From positions 76,803-140,802 of the forward strand of contig NZ_KI911538.1 of NCBI RefSeq assembly GCF_000515115.1: DNA of 64,000 nucleotides, given 5' to 3'. Numbering within the stretch: position 1 is the stretch's first letter; each line of letters starts with the position of its first letter. The notes under the pieces are model-generated. The model did not search any database and was not told the origin of the DNA. It worked only from the letters and a program-made list of their open reading frames with translations. Source of the DNA: Nocardiopsis sp. CNT312 (GTDB lineage: Bacteria; Actinomycetota; Actinomycetes; Streptosporangiales; Streptosporangiaceae). Below, one piece after another: positions 26,401 through 34,681 of the stretch. Both the position numbers and the translations under genes were made by a program.

Positions 26401-27147
26401 TTACTTCTTGCCCTGGTTGGCCACGGCCGCGATGGCCGCCTCGGCGGCCTTCGGGTCGAGGTAGGTGCCGCCCGGATTGCGCGGCTTGAGGTCCTCGTCC
26501 AGGTCGTAGGTGAGCGGGATACCGGTGGGGATGTTCAGCCCCGCGATGTCGGCATCGCCGATGTCGTCCAGGTGCTTGACCAGGGCGCGCAGCGAGTTGC
26601 CGTGCGCCGCGACCAGCACCGTCCTCCCGGCGACCAGGTCGGGGACGATGGAGTCGTACCAGTACGGCAGGGAGCGCTCCAGTACGTCCTTGAGACACTC
26701 GGTGCGCGGCATCAGTTCCGACGGCAGGTCGGAGTAGCGGGCGTCGCCGGACTGCGAGTAGGGGTCGTCGTCGGCGATCACCGGCGGAGGGGTGTCGTAG
26801 GAACGGCGCCAGACCATGAACTGCTCGTCGCCGTACTCCTCGCGCGTCTGCGCCTTGTTCTTGCCCTGTAGGGCGCCGTAGTGGCGCTCGTTGAGGCGCC
26901 AGGTGCGCCGGACCGGCAGCCAGTGCAGGTCGGCGGTCTCCAACGCCAGGTTGGCGGTGCGGATGGCGCGCTTGAGGAGGGAGGTGTGCAGGATGTCCGG
27001 CGTGATGCCGGCGGACTTCAACAGCTCCCCGCCGCGGCGGGCCTCGTCCTCGCCGGTGGCGGACAGGTCCACGTCCACCCAGCCGGTGAACAGGCCCTTC
27101 GCGTTCCAGACACTCTCACCGTGTCGCAGCAGTACCAGAGTTCCCAT
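26401..27147 (-). CDS. gpmA: 2,3-bisphosphoglycerate-dependent phosphoglycerate mutase
   Basis: Protein of 248 residues of glycolysis. [20 protein letters not shown] contains the phosphohistidine (His9); [14 protein letters not shown] and [15 protein letters not shown] are the mutase-specific regions that separate it from plain phosphatases. The ATG at 27147 aligns with the family. It is followed in the order of actinobacterial genomes by YbjN and mshA upstream. Confidence 0.97.
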   Translation of the reverse strand: MGTLVLLRHGESVWNAKGLFTGWVDVDLSATGEDEARRGGELLKSAGITPDILHTSLLKRAIRTANLALETADLHWLPVRRTWRLNERHYGALQGKNKAQTREEYGDEQFMVWRRSYDTPPPVIADDDPYSQSGDARYSDLPSELMPRTECLKDVLERSLPYWYDSIVPDLVAGRTVLVAAHGNSLRALVKHLDDIGDADIAGLNIPTGIPLTYDLDEDLKPRNPGGTYLDPKAAEAAIAAVANQGKK

Positions 27148-27235
27148 GGGGCCAAGCCTAGAGCCTGTTCCCCGAACGCGGTGCCGTGCCCCCAGGGGGT
27201 CAGCGCGGGTGCCCACGGGGCTCCAGGGCCCGGCC

Positions 27236-27760
27236 CTACGGGCGGTCCCCGCCGTGGTGGTGCGGCTCGGCCAGGTGCGCGAACGCCTTCAGGTTGCGCA
27301 TGTCGTGGCCGCGTTCGGCGCGCCAGATCCACTCCTTGCGGATCGCCGACGCGAACCCGCGCTCCAGCGCGGCGTTGAAGTTCTCGTCCGAGTAGGTGAG
27401 CACGCACCCCAGCAGCCGGTCGACCTCCTCCGGGGTGATGCCGGACAGGGGGAGCCGTCCGCGGATGTACACGTCACCGACCTCGTCCGCGGCGAAGGCC
27501 ATCCCGAACATGTCGGAGTTCCTGCCCATGAGCCACCGGTAGAACACGGCGTGGTTCTCGTCCGGCTGGCGGCAGAAGAACGACGTCAGTGTCAGGCTGT
27601 GCGGTCCGACCTCCAGCCACACCAGGGTCTTGAGCTTGGCCGTGCCCGGCAGGGTCACCAGGAAGGAGCTCTCCCGGGGCCGCTCCACCTCCAGTCCGGC
27701 CTCGGCCACCGCCTCGACGATCGCCCTCTCCGCAGCGTCGCGCACCGCATCCGTAGCCAC
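27236..27760 (-). CDS. YbjN-domain protein
   Basis: Protein of 174 residues matching the actinobacterial YbjN-like protein beside msh[21 protein letters not shown], then [27 protein letters not shown] in the middle. The fold is like type III secretion chaperones; its role is unknown. The GTG at 27760 has GAGAGGAG about 10 bases upstream. It lies 25 bases after mshA on the same strand, so the two are likely co-transcribed. Confidence 0.87.
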   Translation of the reverse strand: MATDAVRDAAERAIVEAVAEAGLEVERPRESSFLVTLPGTAKLKTLVWLEVGPHSLTLTSFFCRQPDENHAVFYRWLMGRNSDMFGMAFAADEVGDVYIRGRLPLSGITPEEVDRLLGCVLTYSDENFNAALERGFASAIRKEWIWRAERGHDMRNLKAFAHLAEPHHHGGDRP

Positions 27761-27785
27761 CTCGTCCGCTCCTCTCGTTCGTCGG

Positions 27786-29081
27786 TCACCGGCACGCGGC
27801 CATCGGCAGGGGGTCCGGGGCGAGGCTCGTGCGGTACACGTCCAGCATGTCGTCCACGGTCCGCTCCCAGCCCAGGGTGGCGGCGTGCAGGGGGGCCCTC
27901 CCGGCCAGGGTGGCACGCCAGCCCGGCTCGGTGACCATCCGGTGCAGCACAGCGGCGTAGTCGTCGGGGTCGTGGCCGTCCACCAGGACCCCGGAGAGGC
28001 CGTCCGCCACCGCCGTGGTCAGTCCGCCCACGCGCGAGGCCACCACGGGCGTTCCGCAGGCCTGGGACTCCACCGCCACGAGCCCGAAGGACTCGGAATA
28101 GGACGGGACCACCGTCACCGCGGCCGCGCGATAGTAGTCGGCCAGTCGCACACGGTCCTGCGGCGGTTCGAGCCGGACCACGTCCGCCACCCCCAGGGAG
28201 CGCGCCAGGTCCCTCAGGAGTCCGGGTTCACGCCGCCCGGTGCCGGAGAGTCCGCCCACCACGCCCACCACCAGGCGCGAGCGCAGTCCGGGTTCGCGTT
28301 CCAACAGCCGGGCCGCGGCGCGGATGAGCACGTCCGGGGCCTTGAGCCGCTGCAGGCGCCCCACGAACAGCAGGAGTTCGGTGCCGGGGGCCAGCCCGAT
28401 CCGCCGCAGGGCCTCCTGGCGCGGGCCGGGGCTGAACACGTCCAGGTCGACGCCGGGCGGGACCACACTCAACTGCGATTCGCGTGCCCCGTAGAACTCG
28501 CGGAGCTGGCGGGCCTCGTCGTCGGTGTTGGCGATCAGCCGGTCGGCCTGGCGCACGAGCTGGTCCTCGCCGCGTACCCGCGCCTCGGGCTCGGGGGTGT
28601 CGCCCTCGGCGAGGAAGGCGTTCTTGACCCGGGCCATGGTGTGCATGGACTGCACGAACGGCACCCCCCAGCGGCGGGCGGCGACGACACCGGCCCGCCC
28701 GGAGAGCCAGTAGTGGCCGTGGACGAGGCCGTAGTGCCCGGGCTCGCCCTGGGCCTCGGCACGCATCATGCCGAAGATGAACGGGCACAGGTGGTCGGCG
28801 AGCGTGTTCTTGTCCACCTGGCCGTAGGGGCCGGCGGGCACGTGCCGCACCTGTACCCCGGGCGCCGGTTCGACGACGGGCGGGAGGTCCGGGCCGCTCG
28901 CCCGGGTGAACACGTCCACGGCCACGCCGCGTTCGGCCATGCGCCGGGCGACCTCGATGACGTAGACGTTCATGCCGCCCGCGTCACCCGTTCCCGGCTG
29001 GTCGAGCGGGGAGGTGTGCAGACTGACGGTCGCCACGCGGCGCGGTACCCTCTGTTCTCCCTCAAGGACGATTCCGGACAC
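27786..29081 (-). CDS. mshA: D-inositol-3-phosphate glycosyltransferase (mycothiol step 1)
   Basis: Protein of 431 residues, GT4 family. It joins UDP-GlcNAc to inositol-3-phosphate to begin mycothiol synthesis. Evidence: TVSLHTSPLDQPGTGDAGGMNVYV at the N-terminus and SESFGLVAVESQACGTPVVA for the sugar-nucleotide E(x)7E region. The GTG at 29081 follows GAAGGGA by 7 bases. Mycothiol is the main thiol of actinobacteria, which suits the SigR-like promoter upstream. Confidence 0.95.
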   Translation of the reverse strand: MSGIVLEGEQRVPRRVATVSLHTSPLDQPGTGDAGGMNVYVIEVARRMAERGVAVDVFTRASGPDLPPVVEPAPGVQVRHVPAGPYGQVDKNTLADHLCPFIFGMMRAEAQGEPGHYGLVHGHYWLSGRAGVVAARRWGVPFVQSMHTMARVKNAFLAEGDTPEPEARVRGEDQLVRQADRLIANTDDEARQLREFYGARESQLSVVPPGVDLDVFSPGPRQEALRRIGLAPGTELLLFVGRLQRLKAPDVLIRAAARLLEREPGLRSRLVVGVVGGLSGTGRREPGLLRDLARSLGVADVVRLEPPQDRVRLADYYRAAAVTVVPSYSESFGLVAVESQACGTPVVASRVGGLTTAVADGLSGVLVDGHDPDDYAAVLHRMVTEPGWRATLAGRAPLHAATLGWERTVDDMLDVYRTSLAPDPLPMAACR

Positions 29082-29119
29082 CGGGGGTCCCTTCAGTTCG
29101 TGTATACGCCGCTGTCGTC

Positions 29120-29146
29120 AACAGCGATGAAGGTACACACTGTTCC
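29120..29146 (-). promoter_or_regulatory. SigR-like promoter of mshA
   Basis: On the minus strand GGAAC (29146-29142) is followed after 19 bases by GTT (29122-29120), close to the Streptomyces SigR consensus GGAAT-N18/19-GTT. It lies about 40 bases before the mshA start. A small dyad CGCTGT/ACAGCG (29110-29126) overlaps the -10. In S. coelicolor mshA is a reported SigR target. Confidence 0.6.
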
Positions 29147-29188
29147 CGCCCGGATTGTCCGAGGGGTCTGGTATTGACGGCCCGCGGC

Positions 29189-30169
29189 TCAGGAGGGGAG
29201 GGTCCAGCCCGAGACCAGGAACTTCGCGGCCCCGGGGAAGGCGCGCTTCCAGGCGGGGAAGCCGGGCTCGCCTCGGGGGCGGAGAGTGGCGACCGTCATA
29301 CCGCGCCCGTCGAGCAGGTCGGCGAAGCGCGCCGCCTCCCCGCCGCTGCCCTCCTCCCGTGACGGGGTGCGCTCCCGGGCACCCTCGACGAGGACGAACC
29401 GGAGGTCGCCCGCGGACCGGGAGTCCAGCAGGCGGTCCGGTGCGCGGTCACCGAAGCCCTGGGGGCCGTCACCCCGGTAGCGGCCGGACCAGGACGCCAC
29501 CTGTGTGTACAGTCCGGGGTTGCGCAGTGCGACGGCGGCCGCACTATCTCCGCCCGTGGCGAAGCCGCCGAGGGCGCGCAGCTTCCGGGGCCGGACGTGC
29601 TCGCCCTCCACGGCGCGTACGGCCGCGCCGGTCACGAAGGACTCCACCGCGAAGGAGCCGTCGTCGGCGTCGTCCCGCCCGGGGGCGGCTCCGGGCACCA
29701 CCCGGACGTCGGGGGCCGCGATGACGAATTCGACACCGGTGCGGCACATCTGCTCGTCCAGCAGCGCCCCGACCCCCTCCTCCATCAGGGTCTCGTGGGT
29801 GGACGCCGATCCGTGCAGCAGGTACAGCACGGGCAGGTCGGCGCTGTCGGGGCCGGGCGGCCGACGGATCCAGACCTCGCGCTCACCCCCGGGCGCGGCC
29901 GGGGCCGGGGCGGTGACGACCTCGTCGCGGCCCGCCTCGTTGCACACCGCGACCTGTCCCGGCGCGGGGATCGGGGCGGGCACGGCGGCGTTGGTGAGGG
30001 CGGGCGGCCGCATCTCGCCCGCACCGGCCTCCGGTGCGGGGCTGGCCAGGCGCCGCCCGATCCGCTCGGCGATCTGGCCGGGCGGCGCGATGGCGAGCAG
30101 GGCGGCGGAGGCGAAGACGGCACAGGAGCAGACGAGCACGAGGACAGGTCGGGAGAAGGAGGCGAACAC
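29189..30169 (-). CDS. Secreted alpha/beta-hydrolase-fold protein lacking the nucleophile serine
   Basis: Protein of 326 residues with an N-terminal signal anchor (VLVLVCSCAVFASAALLAIA) and an esterase-D/antigen-85-like domain: LPVLYLLHGSAS for the oxyanion region and LRALGGFATGGDSAA where active enzymes have GGFSxGG. The nucleophile position is Ala204 (codon GCC), so classical hydrolysis seems lost and a binding or structural role is possible. It follows mshA's promoter region and is transcribed in the same direction. Confidence 0.75.
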   Translation of the reverse strand: MFASFSRPVLVLVCSCAVFASAALLAIAPPGQIAERIGRRLASPAPEAGAGEMRPPALTNAAVPAPIPAPGQVAVCNEAGRDEVVTAPAPAAPGGEREVWIRRPPGPDSADLPVLYLLHGSASTHETLMEEGVGALLDEQMCRTGVEFVIAAPDVRVVPGAAPGRDDADDGSFAVESFVTGAAVRAVEGEHVRPRKLRALGGFATGGDSAAAVALRNPGLYTQVASWSGRYRGDGPQGFGDRAPDRLLDSRSAGDLRFVLVEGARERTPSREEGSGGEAARFADLLDGRGMTVATLRPRGEPGFPAWKRAFPGAAKFLVSGWTLPS

Positions 30170-30282
30170 ACCGAAACCTCAGGGTCGGGGCCGGTCGGTG
30201 CCGGGGGATGCGACGGCACCGAATGTGACTCATCGTAGTAGAATGAATCCCCTGCGTCGCGTGGGTGTTTCCTTTCGGTGGA

Positions 30283-31260
30283 TCAGACCGCCAGGGCGTG
30301 CCGCAGTCGCAGCTCGTCCGGGTAGGGGCGCAGGTAGGTCTGCTCGTGCGCCCACCCCACGTCCTCGGCCGCGCAGTGGTGCCGCAGCAGCGCCACGGGC
30401 ACGCTCAGCGGAGCCATCTCCGTGCGGTAGTCCTCGATCGCCGCCAGCAGGTCGTGCCTGCGCGTGTCGTCCAGCAGTGGGCTGAGCATACCGAACACGT
30501 GCTGGAGCGTGTTGGCGTGCTTGCCGCGGCTCGTCCGTACCGCGAGGGTGCGGTGGAACTCCGCCGTGTAGGCCGCCGCGACCTCCCCGGGGTCGGAGCT
30601 CCCGGCCCGGGCCGCGATGCGCCCCGTCCGCCGGTACCCCTCCGGCGAGTGCGACATCAGTTGGAGCTTGTGCCGGGCGTGGAAGGCCACCAGGTCCCGG
30701 GGCGCCCAGTCCGACTCCAGGAGCGTGCGCAGCCGGGCGTGCGCGAAGACGCGCTGCACGAAGTGCTCCCGCAGCGCGGCGTCGGACAGGCGGCCCTGTT
30801 CCTCGACCGGCAGGTGCGGCAGGAGCCGGGTCAGCCGTTCGGCGAAGGCCCCGCGGCCCTTGCCGTCCACCCGGTCGCCCCCGGGCGAGAACACCGGAAG
30901 GGCGAATAGGCCGCAGCTCGGCGACTTGTTCTTGAGGACGTAGCCGTCGGCCCGGCGCAGTTGGAGGACGTGGTGGTCGGCGACGGAGGCGAGGTCGTCG
31001 GTATGGTCGGCCCCGTCCCTGCTGGAGACCACGCGGTCGGCGCCCTCGCGCCGCTGCAACCGCAGTGTCGGCCGGGGCACGCCCAGGCCGATCTCCGCCT
31101 CCGGACACACCGGCAGCCAATCCACGTAGTGGTCCAGCTCGTCGGTCAGGAACCGTGAGCGGGAGTGGCCGCCGTTGTAGCGCACGGGCGCGCCGAGGAG
31201 GCAGCTGGAGACCCCCAGCAGCGGGCGGACGGCCGTGGCGGTCTCGTGTACTGGTCTCAT
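30283..31260 (-). CDS. DUF523-DUF1722 protein (YbgA-like C-terminal domain)
   Basis: Protein of 325 residues. Residues about 15-160 are DUF523, with GVSSCLLGAPVRYNGGH and VLKNKSPSCGLF providing conserved cysteines; residues about 195-315 are DUF1722/YbgA, with LVAFHARHKLQLMSHSPEGY. Such proteins are often next to photolyase genes, as here, and have been linked to tRNA thiolation chemistry. The ATG at 31260 has GGAG 6 bases upstream. It diverges from the photolyase with 76 bases between. Confidence 0.87.
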   Translation of the reverse strand: MRPVHETATAVRPLLGVSSCLLGAPVRYNGGHSRSRFLTDELDHYVDWLPVCPEAEIGLGVPRPTLRLQRREGADRVVSSRDGADHTDDLASVADHHVLQLRRADGYVLKNKSPSCGLFALPVFSPGGDRVDGKGRGAFAERLTRLLPHLPVEEQGRLSDAALREHFVQRVFAHARLRTLLESDWAPRDLVAFHARHKLQLMSHSPEGYRRTGRIAARAGSSDPGEVAAAYTAEFHRTLAVRTSRGKHANTLQHVFGMLSPLLDDTRRHDLLAAIEDYRTEMAPLSVPVALLRHHCAAEDVGWAHEQTYLRPYPDELRLRHALAV

Positions 31261-31336
31261 ACCGTCTCCATGCCCGGGATCGGGGAGCATACCCTTCGGA
31301 TCGCCGATACGCTCGGTGTCAGATGAGGTGCTCAGA

Positions 31337-32656
31337 GTGAGGAGTCAGGTGCCGCCCGCCATCGTGCTGTTCACCCAGGACCTGCGCGTCCACGACCACC
31401 CGGCGCTGACGGCCGCCGTCGGGGATCGCGACGCCGTGCTGCCCCTGTTCGTGGTCGATCCGGCGATCACGGGCCGCGCGGCCCGCAACCGGTGCGCCTA
31501 CCTGTCCGAGGCGCTCACCGACCTGCGCGCGGCCCTGCGCGGGCGCGGCGGGGACCTCCTTGTCCGCGAGGGCGACACCGTCGACCGTGTCTGCGCGCTG
31601 GCGCGGGAGACCGGGGCCGACACGGTGTTCCTCACCGCAGGGGTCGGCCGGTTCGCCGCGCGCCGCGAGCACCGGCTGCGGGAGGCCGTGCCCGCCGTGC
31701 ACGCCCTCCCCGGGCTCACCGTGGTGCCCCCCGGCGCCGTCACCCCCACGGGAGGCGACCACTACAAGGTGTTCACGCCGTACTCGCGGGCCTGGGCCGA
31801 CCGCGAACGCAGGTCCGTCCTGCCCGCCCCGGAGAAGGTCCGCCTCCCCGCTGTCGACCCCGGGGCCCTCCCCGGGGACCTGGCGGAACGGGGCGTGGGG
31901 GCCCTGGCCCCCGACCGCCTCGCGGGAGGGGAACGGGCCGCACGCGCCCGGCTACGCGCCTGGCTGGAGGGCGGACTGTCCCGGTACGACCGGACCCGTG
32001 ACGACCTGCCCGGCGCGGCCACCTCGCACCTGTCCGCCGATCTGCGCTTCGGCTGCCTGTCCCCCCTGGAGACCGTGGAGGCGGCCGAGGCGTCCGGTGC
32101 GGGGCAGGGTGCCGAGGAGTTCGTCCGGCAGCTCGCCTGGCGTGACTTCCACCACCAGGTGGCAGCCGCTTTCCCCGGCCTGGCGGTCCGCGACTACCGG
32201 CCCAGGGACCGCGTGTGGCACGGGGACCCGGAGGCCCTCGACGCGTGGAGGCGCGGGAGGACCGGGGTGCCCGTCGTCGACGCGGGCATGCGCCAGCTCT
32301 TGCGGGAGGGGTTCATGCACAACCGCGCGCGCATGATCACCGCCGCGTTCCTCACCCGGACCCTGCACGTGCACTGGAAGGAGGGCGCGGACCACTTCCA
32401 CGCCCACCTGGTGGACGGCGACATCGCCGACAACTACGGCAACTGGCAGTGGGTGGCTGGGACCGGCAACGACACCAGGCCGAACCGGCCGTTCAACCCG
32501 CTGCGCCAGGCGCGCCGGTTCGACCCGGAGGGGGCCTACGTCCGGCGCTACGTGCCCGAACTGGCCGGGCTTCCCGGCAGGCGGGCGCTCACCCCCTGGC
32601 GGGAGGAGCGGCTCCCCGACGGCTACCCGCCGCCGATCGCCGACCCCGGCCGCTGA
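31337..32656 (+). CDS. phr: Deoxyribodipyrimidine photolyase / cryptochrome-family protein
   Basis: Protein of about 439 residues. The N-terminal domain begins IVLFTQDLRVHDHPAL; the FAD domain has QLAWRDFHHQV, MRQLLREGFMHNRARM and NWQWVAGTGNDTRPNRPFNP, which bind FAD and DNA. It repairs UV dimers using light. Several in-frame GTG codons (31328, 31337, 31349) could serve as start; 31337 is a compromise and the choice alters only a few residues. Confidence 0.92.
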   Translation: MRSQVPPAIVLFTQDLRVHDHPALTAAVGDRDAVLPLFVVDPAITGRAARNRCAYLSEALTDLRAALRGRGGDLLVREGDTVDRVCALARETGADTVFLTAGVGRFAARREHRLREAVPAVHALPGLTVVPPGAVTPTGGDHYKVFTPYSRAWADRERRSVLPAPEKVRLPAVDPGALPGDLAERGVGALAPDRLAGGERAARARLRAWLEGGLSRYDRTRDDLPGAATSHLSADLRFGCLSPLETVEAAEASGAGQGAEEFVRQLAWRDFHHQVAAAFPGLAVRDYRPRDRVWHGDPEALDAWRRGRTGVPVVDAGMRQLLREGFMHNRARMITAAFLTRTLHVHWKEGADHFHAHLVDGDIADNYGNWQWVAGTGNDTRPNRPFNPLRQARRFDPEGAYVRRYVPELAGLPGRRALTPWREERLPDGYPPPIADPGR

Positions 32657-32674
32657 GCCCGCCTTCCGGGCCGG

Positions 32675-32884
32675 TCATGAGCAGACGAGGCCGATGGCGT
32701 CCCGAACGGATTCCCAGAGTTCGTCGAGGTTCTCCCCGGCCGCGAAGGCCCCGGGAGGCTCCTCCGCCTCTGCCCAGCAGTGGCCGTCTACCTGACGGAC
32801 GTGAACGGTGCAGGCAACCGGCGCGTGGCCGCTCGCCGTCGCAAATCCTTCACTCTTTGGTGTCCGCCTGTTCGAGTACGGCAC
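32675..32884 (-). CDS. Small HicB-like protein
   Basis: Protein of 69 residues. The last 45 residues (CTVHVRQVDGHCWAEAEE, then GAFAAGENLDELWESVRDAIGL) follow the pattern of the HicB/UPF0150 fold, in which bulky residues alternate before a terminal helix. There is no HicA toxin frame beside it. The only start is a GTG 4 bases after the CPBP gene, suggesting coupling. It may be a solitary antitoxin-like protein or a remnant. Confidence 0.6.
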   Translation of the reverse strand: MPYSNRRTPKSEGFATASGHAPVACTVHVRQVDGHCWAEAEEPPGAFAAGENLDELWESVRDAIGLVCS

Positions 32885-32888
32885 CCGC

Positions 32889-33590
32889 CTACCCGTAGAC
32901 GGCCAGCACCGTGAACACGACCGAGACGTTCCACAGCGAGTGGGCGACCACGGTCGCCGCCAGGCGGCGCGTCAGCAGGAAGAGGCCGGTGTAGACCAGG
33001 CCGGCGAGGACGATGGCGGCGACGTCGGGGACCGACGTGGGCAGGTGCAGGGCCGCGAACAGCAGGACCGACACCACCGCCGCCCCGTACAGGGCCGCCC
33101 GCCGGTGGGCGAAGGCCTTCGGCAGCGCACCCATGAGGAAGCCGCGGAAGTAGAGCTCCTCGGCCAGGCCGCCCCCGACCACGCCGAGCACCAGGGTCGC
33201 GGCCAGGGCCGCGAGGCCCGCGGAGGTGGTGGCGAGCACCTCCTCGACCCCCGGGTTCCGGGCGCCTCCGGCCATCGGGATCAGTACGCCGACCTCGATC
33301 AGCAGCCGGGGCGGCACGGTCGCGGCGCCGATGAGCGCGTCCCGCGGCCAGTGCCGCGAGGTCAGGCCGACGTCGGTCCACGGCAGGGAGCGCCGCCGCA
33401 GCCACCAGAACACGAGGAGCGCCGCCGACGCGAGTTCGACGAGGGCGACGAGCACCAGGGCCGGGGGCGGGGGCGACTCCCCGGCCAGGACGCCGAGGGC
33501 CAGCGGCGGGCCCACGAAGCAGACGATCGCCCCGACCAGGAAGAGCACCGACGAGCGGACAGGGGTCGGGGGCGGTGGCGTATCGGCCAA
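32889..33590 (-). CDS. CPBP-family intramembrane metalloprotease
   Basis: Protein of 233 residues with about seven helices. The three CPBP motifs are present: GLAEELYFRGFL (EExxxR), LLFAALHLP (FxxxH) and VVAHSLWN (HxxxN). Relatives cleave or bind membrane proteins and some provide bacteriocin immunity. The TTG at 33590 is chosen because GGAG lies 8 bases upstream. Confidence 0.88.
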   Translation of the reverse strand: MADTPPPPTPVRSSVLFLVGAIVCFVGPPLALGVLAGESPPPPALVLVALVELASAALLVFWWLRRRSLPWTDVGLTSRHWPRDALIGAATVPPRLLIEVGVLIPMAGGARNPGVEEVLATTSAGLAALAATLVLGVVGGGLAEELYFRGFLMGALPKAFAHRRAALYGAAVVSVLLFAALHLPTSVPDVAAIVLAGLVYTGLFLLTRRLAATVVAHSLWNVSVVFTVLAVYG

Positions 33591-33657
33591 AGCAGTCTCC
33601 GGGGATCAGGGAGCGGGAAGGGGATCCTGCCGACCACACGTTCGGAGCCGACGCGAC

Positions 33658-34188
33658 TCACGCCGTCCCGAAGGCCCGCCGGAAGGCCGCCAGAGCCCGG
33701 TCGTCGAACAGCACCAGACGAACCTCGGACACGCGGGTCCGAGCACCGAGGATCGCCTCCGCGGCGATGCCGGCGGCCTCCTCCAGCGGCCAGCGGTACA
33801 CCCCGGTGGAGATCGCGGGGAAGGCCACCGACTCCGCGCCCAGCCCGTCGGCCACCCGCAGCGCCTCGGTGAAGCACGACGCCAGCAGCGCGCTGCGGTC
33901 CTCCGCGGCGCTGTGCACCGGGCCGACCGTGTGGATCACCCACCGCGCGGGCAGTAGCCCGGCCGTGGTGGCCACCGCCTGCCCTGTGGGTAGCCCGCCA
34001 CAGTAGCGGGAGGCACGCAGGGCCCGGCACTCCTCCAGGATCGCCGCGCCGCCCCTGCGGTGGATCGCCCCGTCCACACCGCCGCCGCCCAGGAGGGAAC
34101 CGTTGGCCGCGTTGACGACCGCGTCCACCCTTTGTTCGGTGATGTCGCCCATGATGACACTGCGGCGTGTGTCTCGTATACCGCTCAT
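33658..34188 (-). CDS. Macro-domain ADP-ribose hydrolase
   Basis: Protein of 176 residues, a MacroD-like domain: VDAVVNAANGSLLGGGGVDGAIHR is the ADP-ribose-binding loop, and AFPAISTGVYRWP the second loop. Members remove acetyl or ADP-ribose groups from O-acetyl-ADP-ribose or modified proteins. It is divergent from the BlaI-type regulator, sharing a 125-base promoter region. Confidence 0.93.
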   Translation of the reverse strand: MSGIRDTRRSVIMGDITEQRVDAVVNAANGSLLGGGGVDGAIHRRGGAAILEECRALRASRYCGGLPTGQAVATTAGLLPARWVIHTVGPVHSAAEDRSALLASCFTEALRVADGLGAESVAFPAISTGVYRWPLEEAAGIAAEAILGARTRVSEVRLVLFDDRALAAFRRAFGTA

Positions 34189-34251
34189 ATGCGTTGCCTT
34201 CCCGCATTCCAGGGCGCCACGCGCGCACCACTGGACACCCTGGGGACACGG

Positions 34252-34293
34252 TTGACCCGGATTTAACAGGGGCTACGACAGTGCGTAGTACTA
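34252..34293 (+). promoter_or_regulatory. Promoter and BlaI-like operator
   Basis: TTGACC (34252-34257) and TACGAC (34274-34279) form a -35/-10 pair with 16 bases between. A dyad CTACG/CGTAG (34273-34277 / 34284-34288) covers the -10, followed by the palindrome TAGTACTA (34286-34293). Such TAC/GTA-rich dyads are what BlaI/MecI proteins bind, so autorepression is likely. Confidence 0.5.
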
Positions 34294-34313
34294 GCAGCGG
34301 TAGACTCGGCTGC

Positions 34314-34676
34314 ATGACTCGGCTTGGCGAACTCGAACGCGCGGTGATGGATGTACTGTGGGCGAAGAACGAACCCATGACGGTTCGGGAGGTCGGCAAG
34401 GCGCTCGCCGAGCGCGACCTCGCCCACACGACCGTCATGACCGTGCTCGACAGGCTGGCGAAGAAGAAGGTCGTCACGCGGGCACGTGAAGGCCGTGCGT
34501 GGCGGTACCGTCCGGCAGCCAGCCGCGAGGCGTACGTGTCCGAGCTGATGTTCGACGCGCTCGGGCAGACCGGCGACCGGGACGCTGCCCTGGCCGCCTT
34601 CGTCCAGTCCATGGACGGCAAGGAAGCTGAAGCGCTCCGGCGCGCACTCGCGGAAACCGAGCAGTCAAGGAACTAG
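34314..34676 (+). CDS. BlaI/MecI-family repressor
   Basis: Protein of 120 residues: winged helix LGELERAVMDVLWAKNEPMTVREV, recognition helix HTTVMTVLDRLAKKKVV, then the dimerisation domain. In beta-lactam systems the protein is cleaved on a signal from BlaR1. The mycobacterial relative also controls ATP synthase and respiratory genes. The gene is followed 5 bases later by an M56 peptidase, its usual partner. Confidence 0.93.
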   Translation: MTRLGELERAVMDVLWAKNEPMTVREVGKALAERDLAHTTVMTVLDRLAKKKVVTRAREGRAWRYRPAASREAYVSELMFDALGQTGDRDAALAAFVQSMDGKEAEALRRALAETEQSRN

Positions 34677-34681
34677 CCCGT

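Noticed and set aside
27630-29177. Long plus-strand frame opposite mshA
   Set aside because: Gly/His/Val-rich mirror of mshA, which has all glycosyltransferase motifs.
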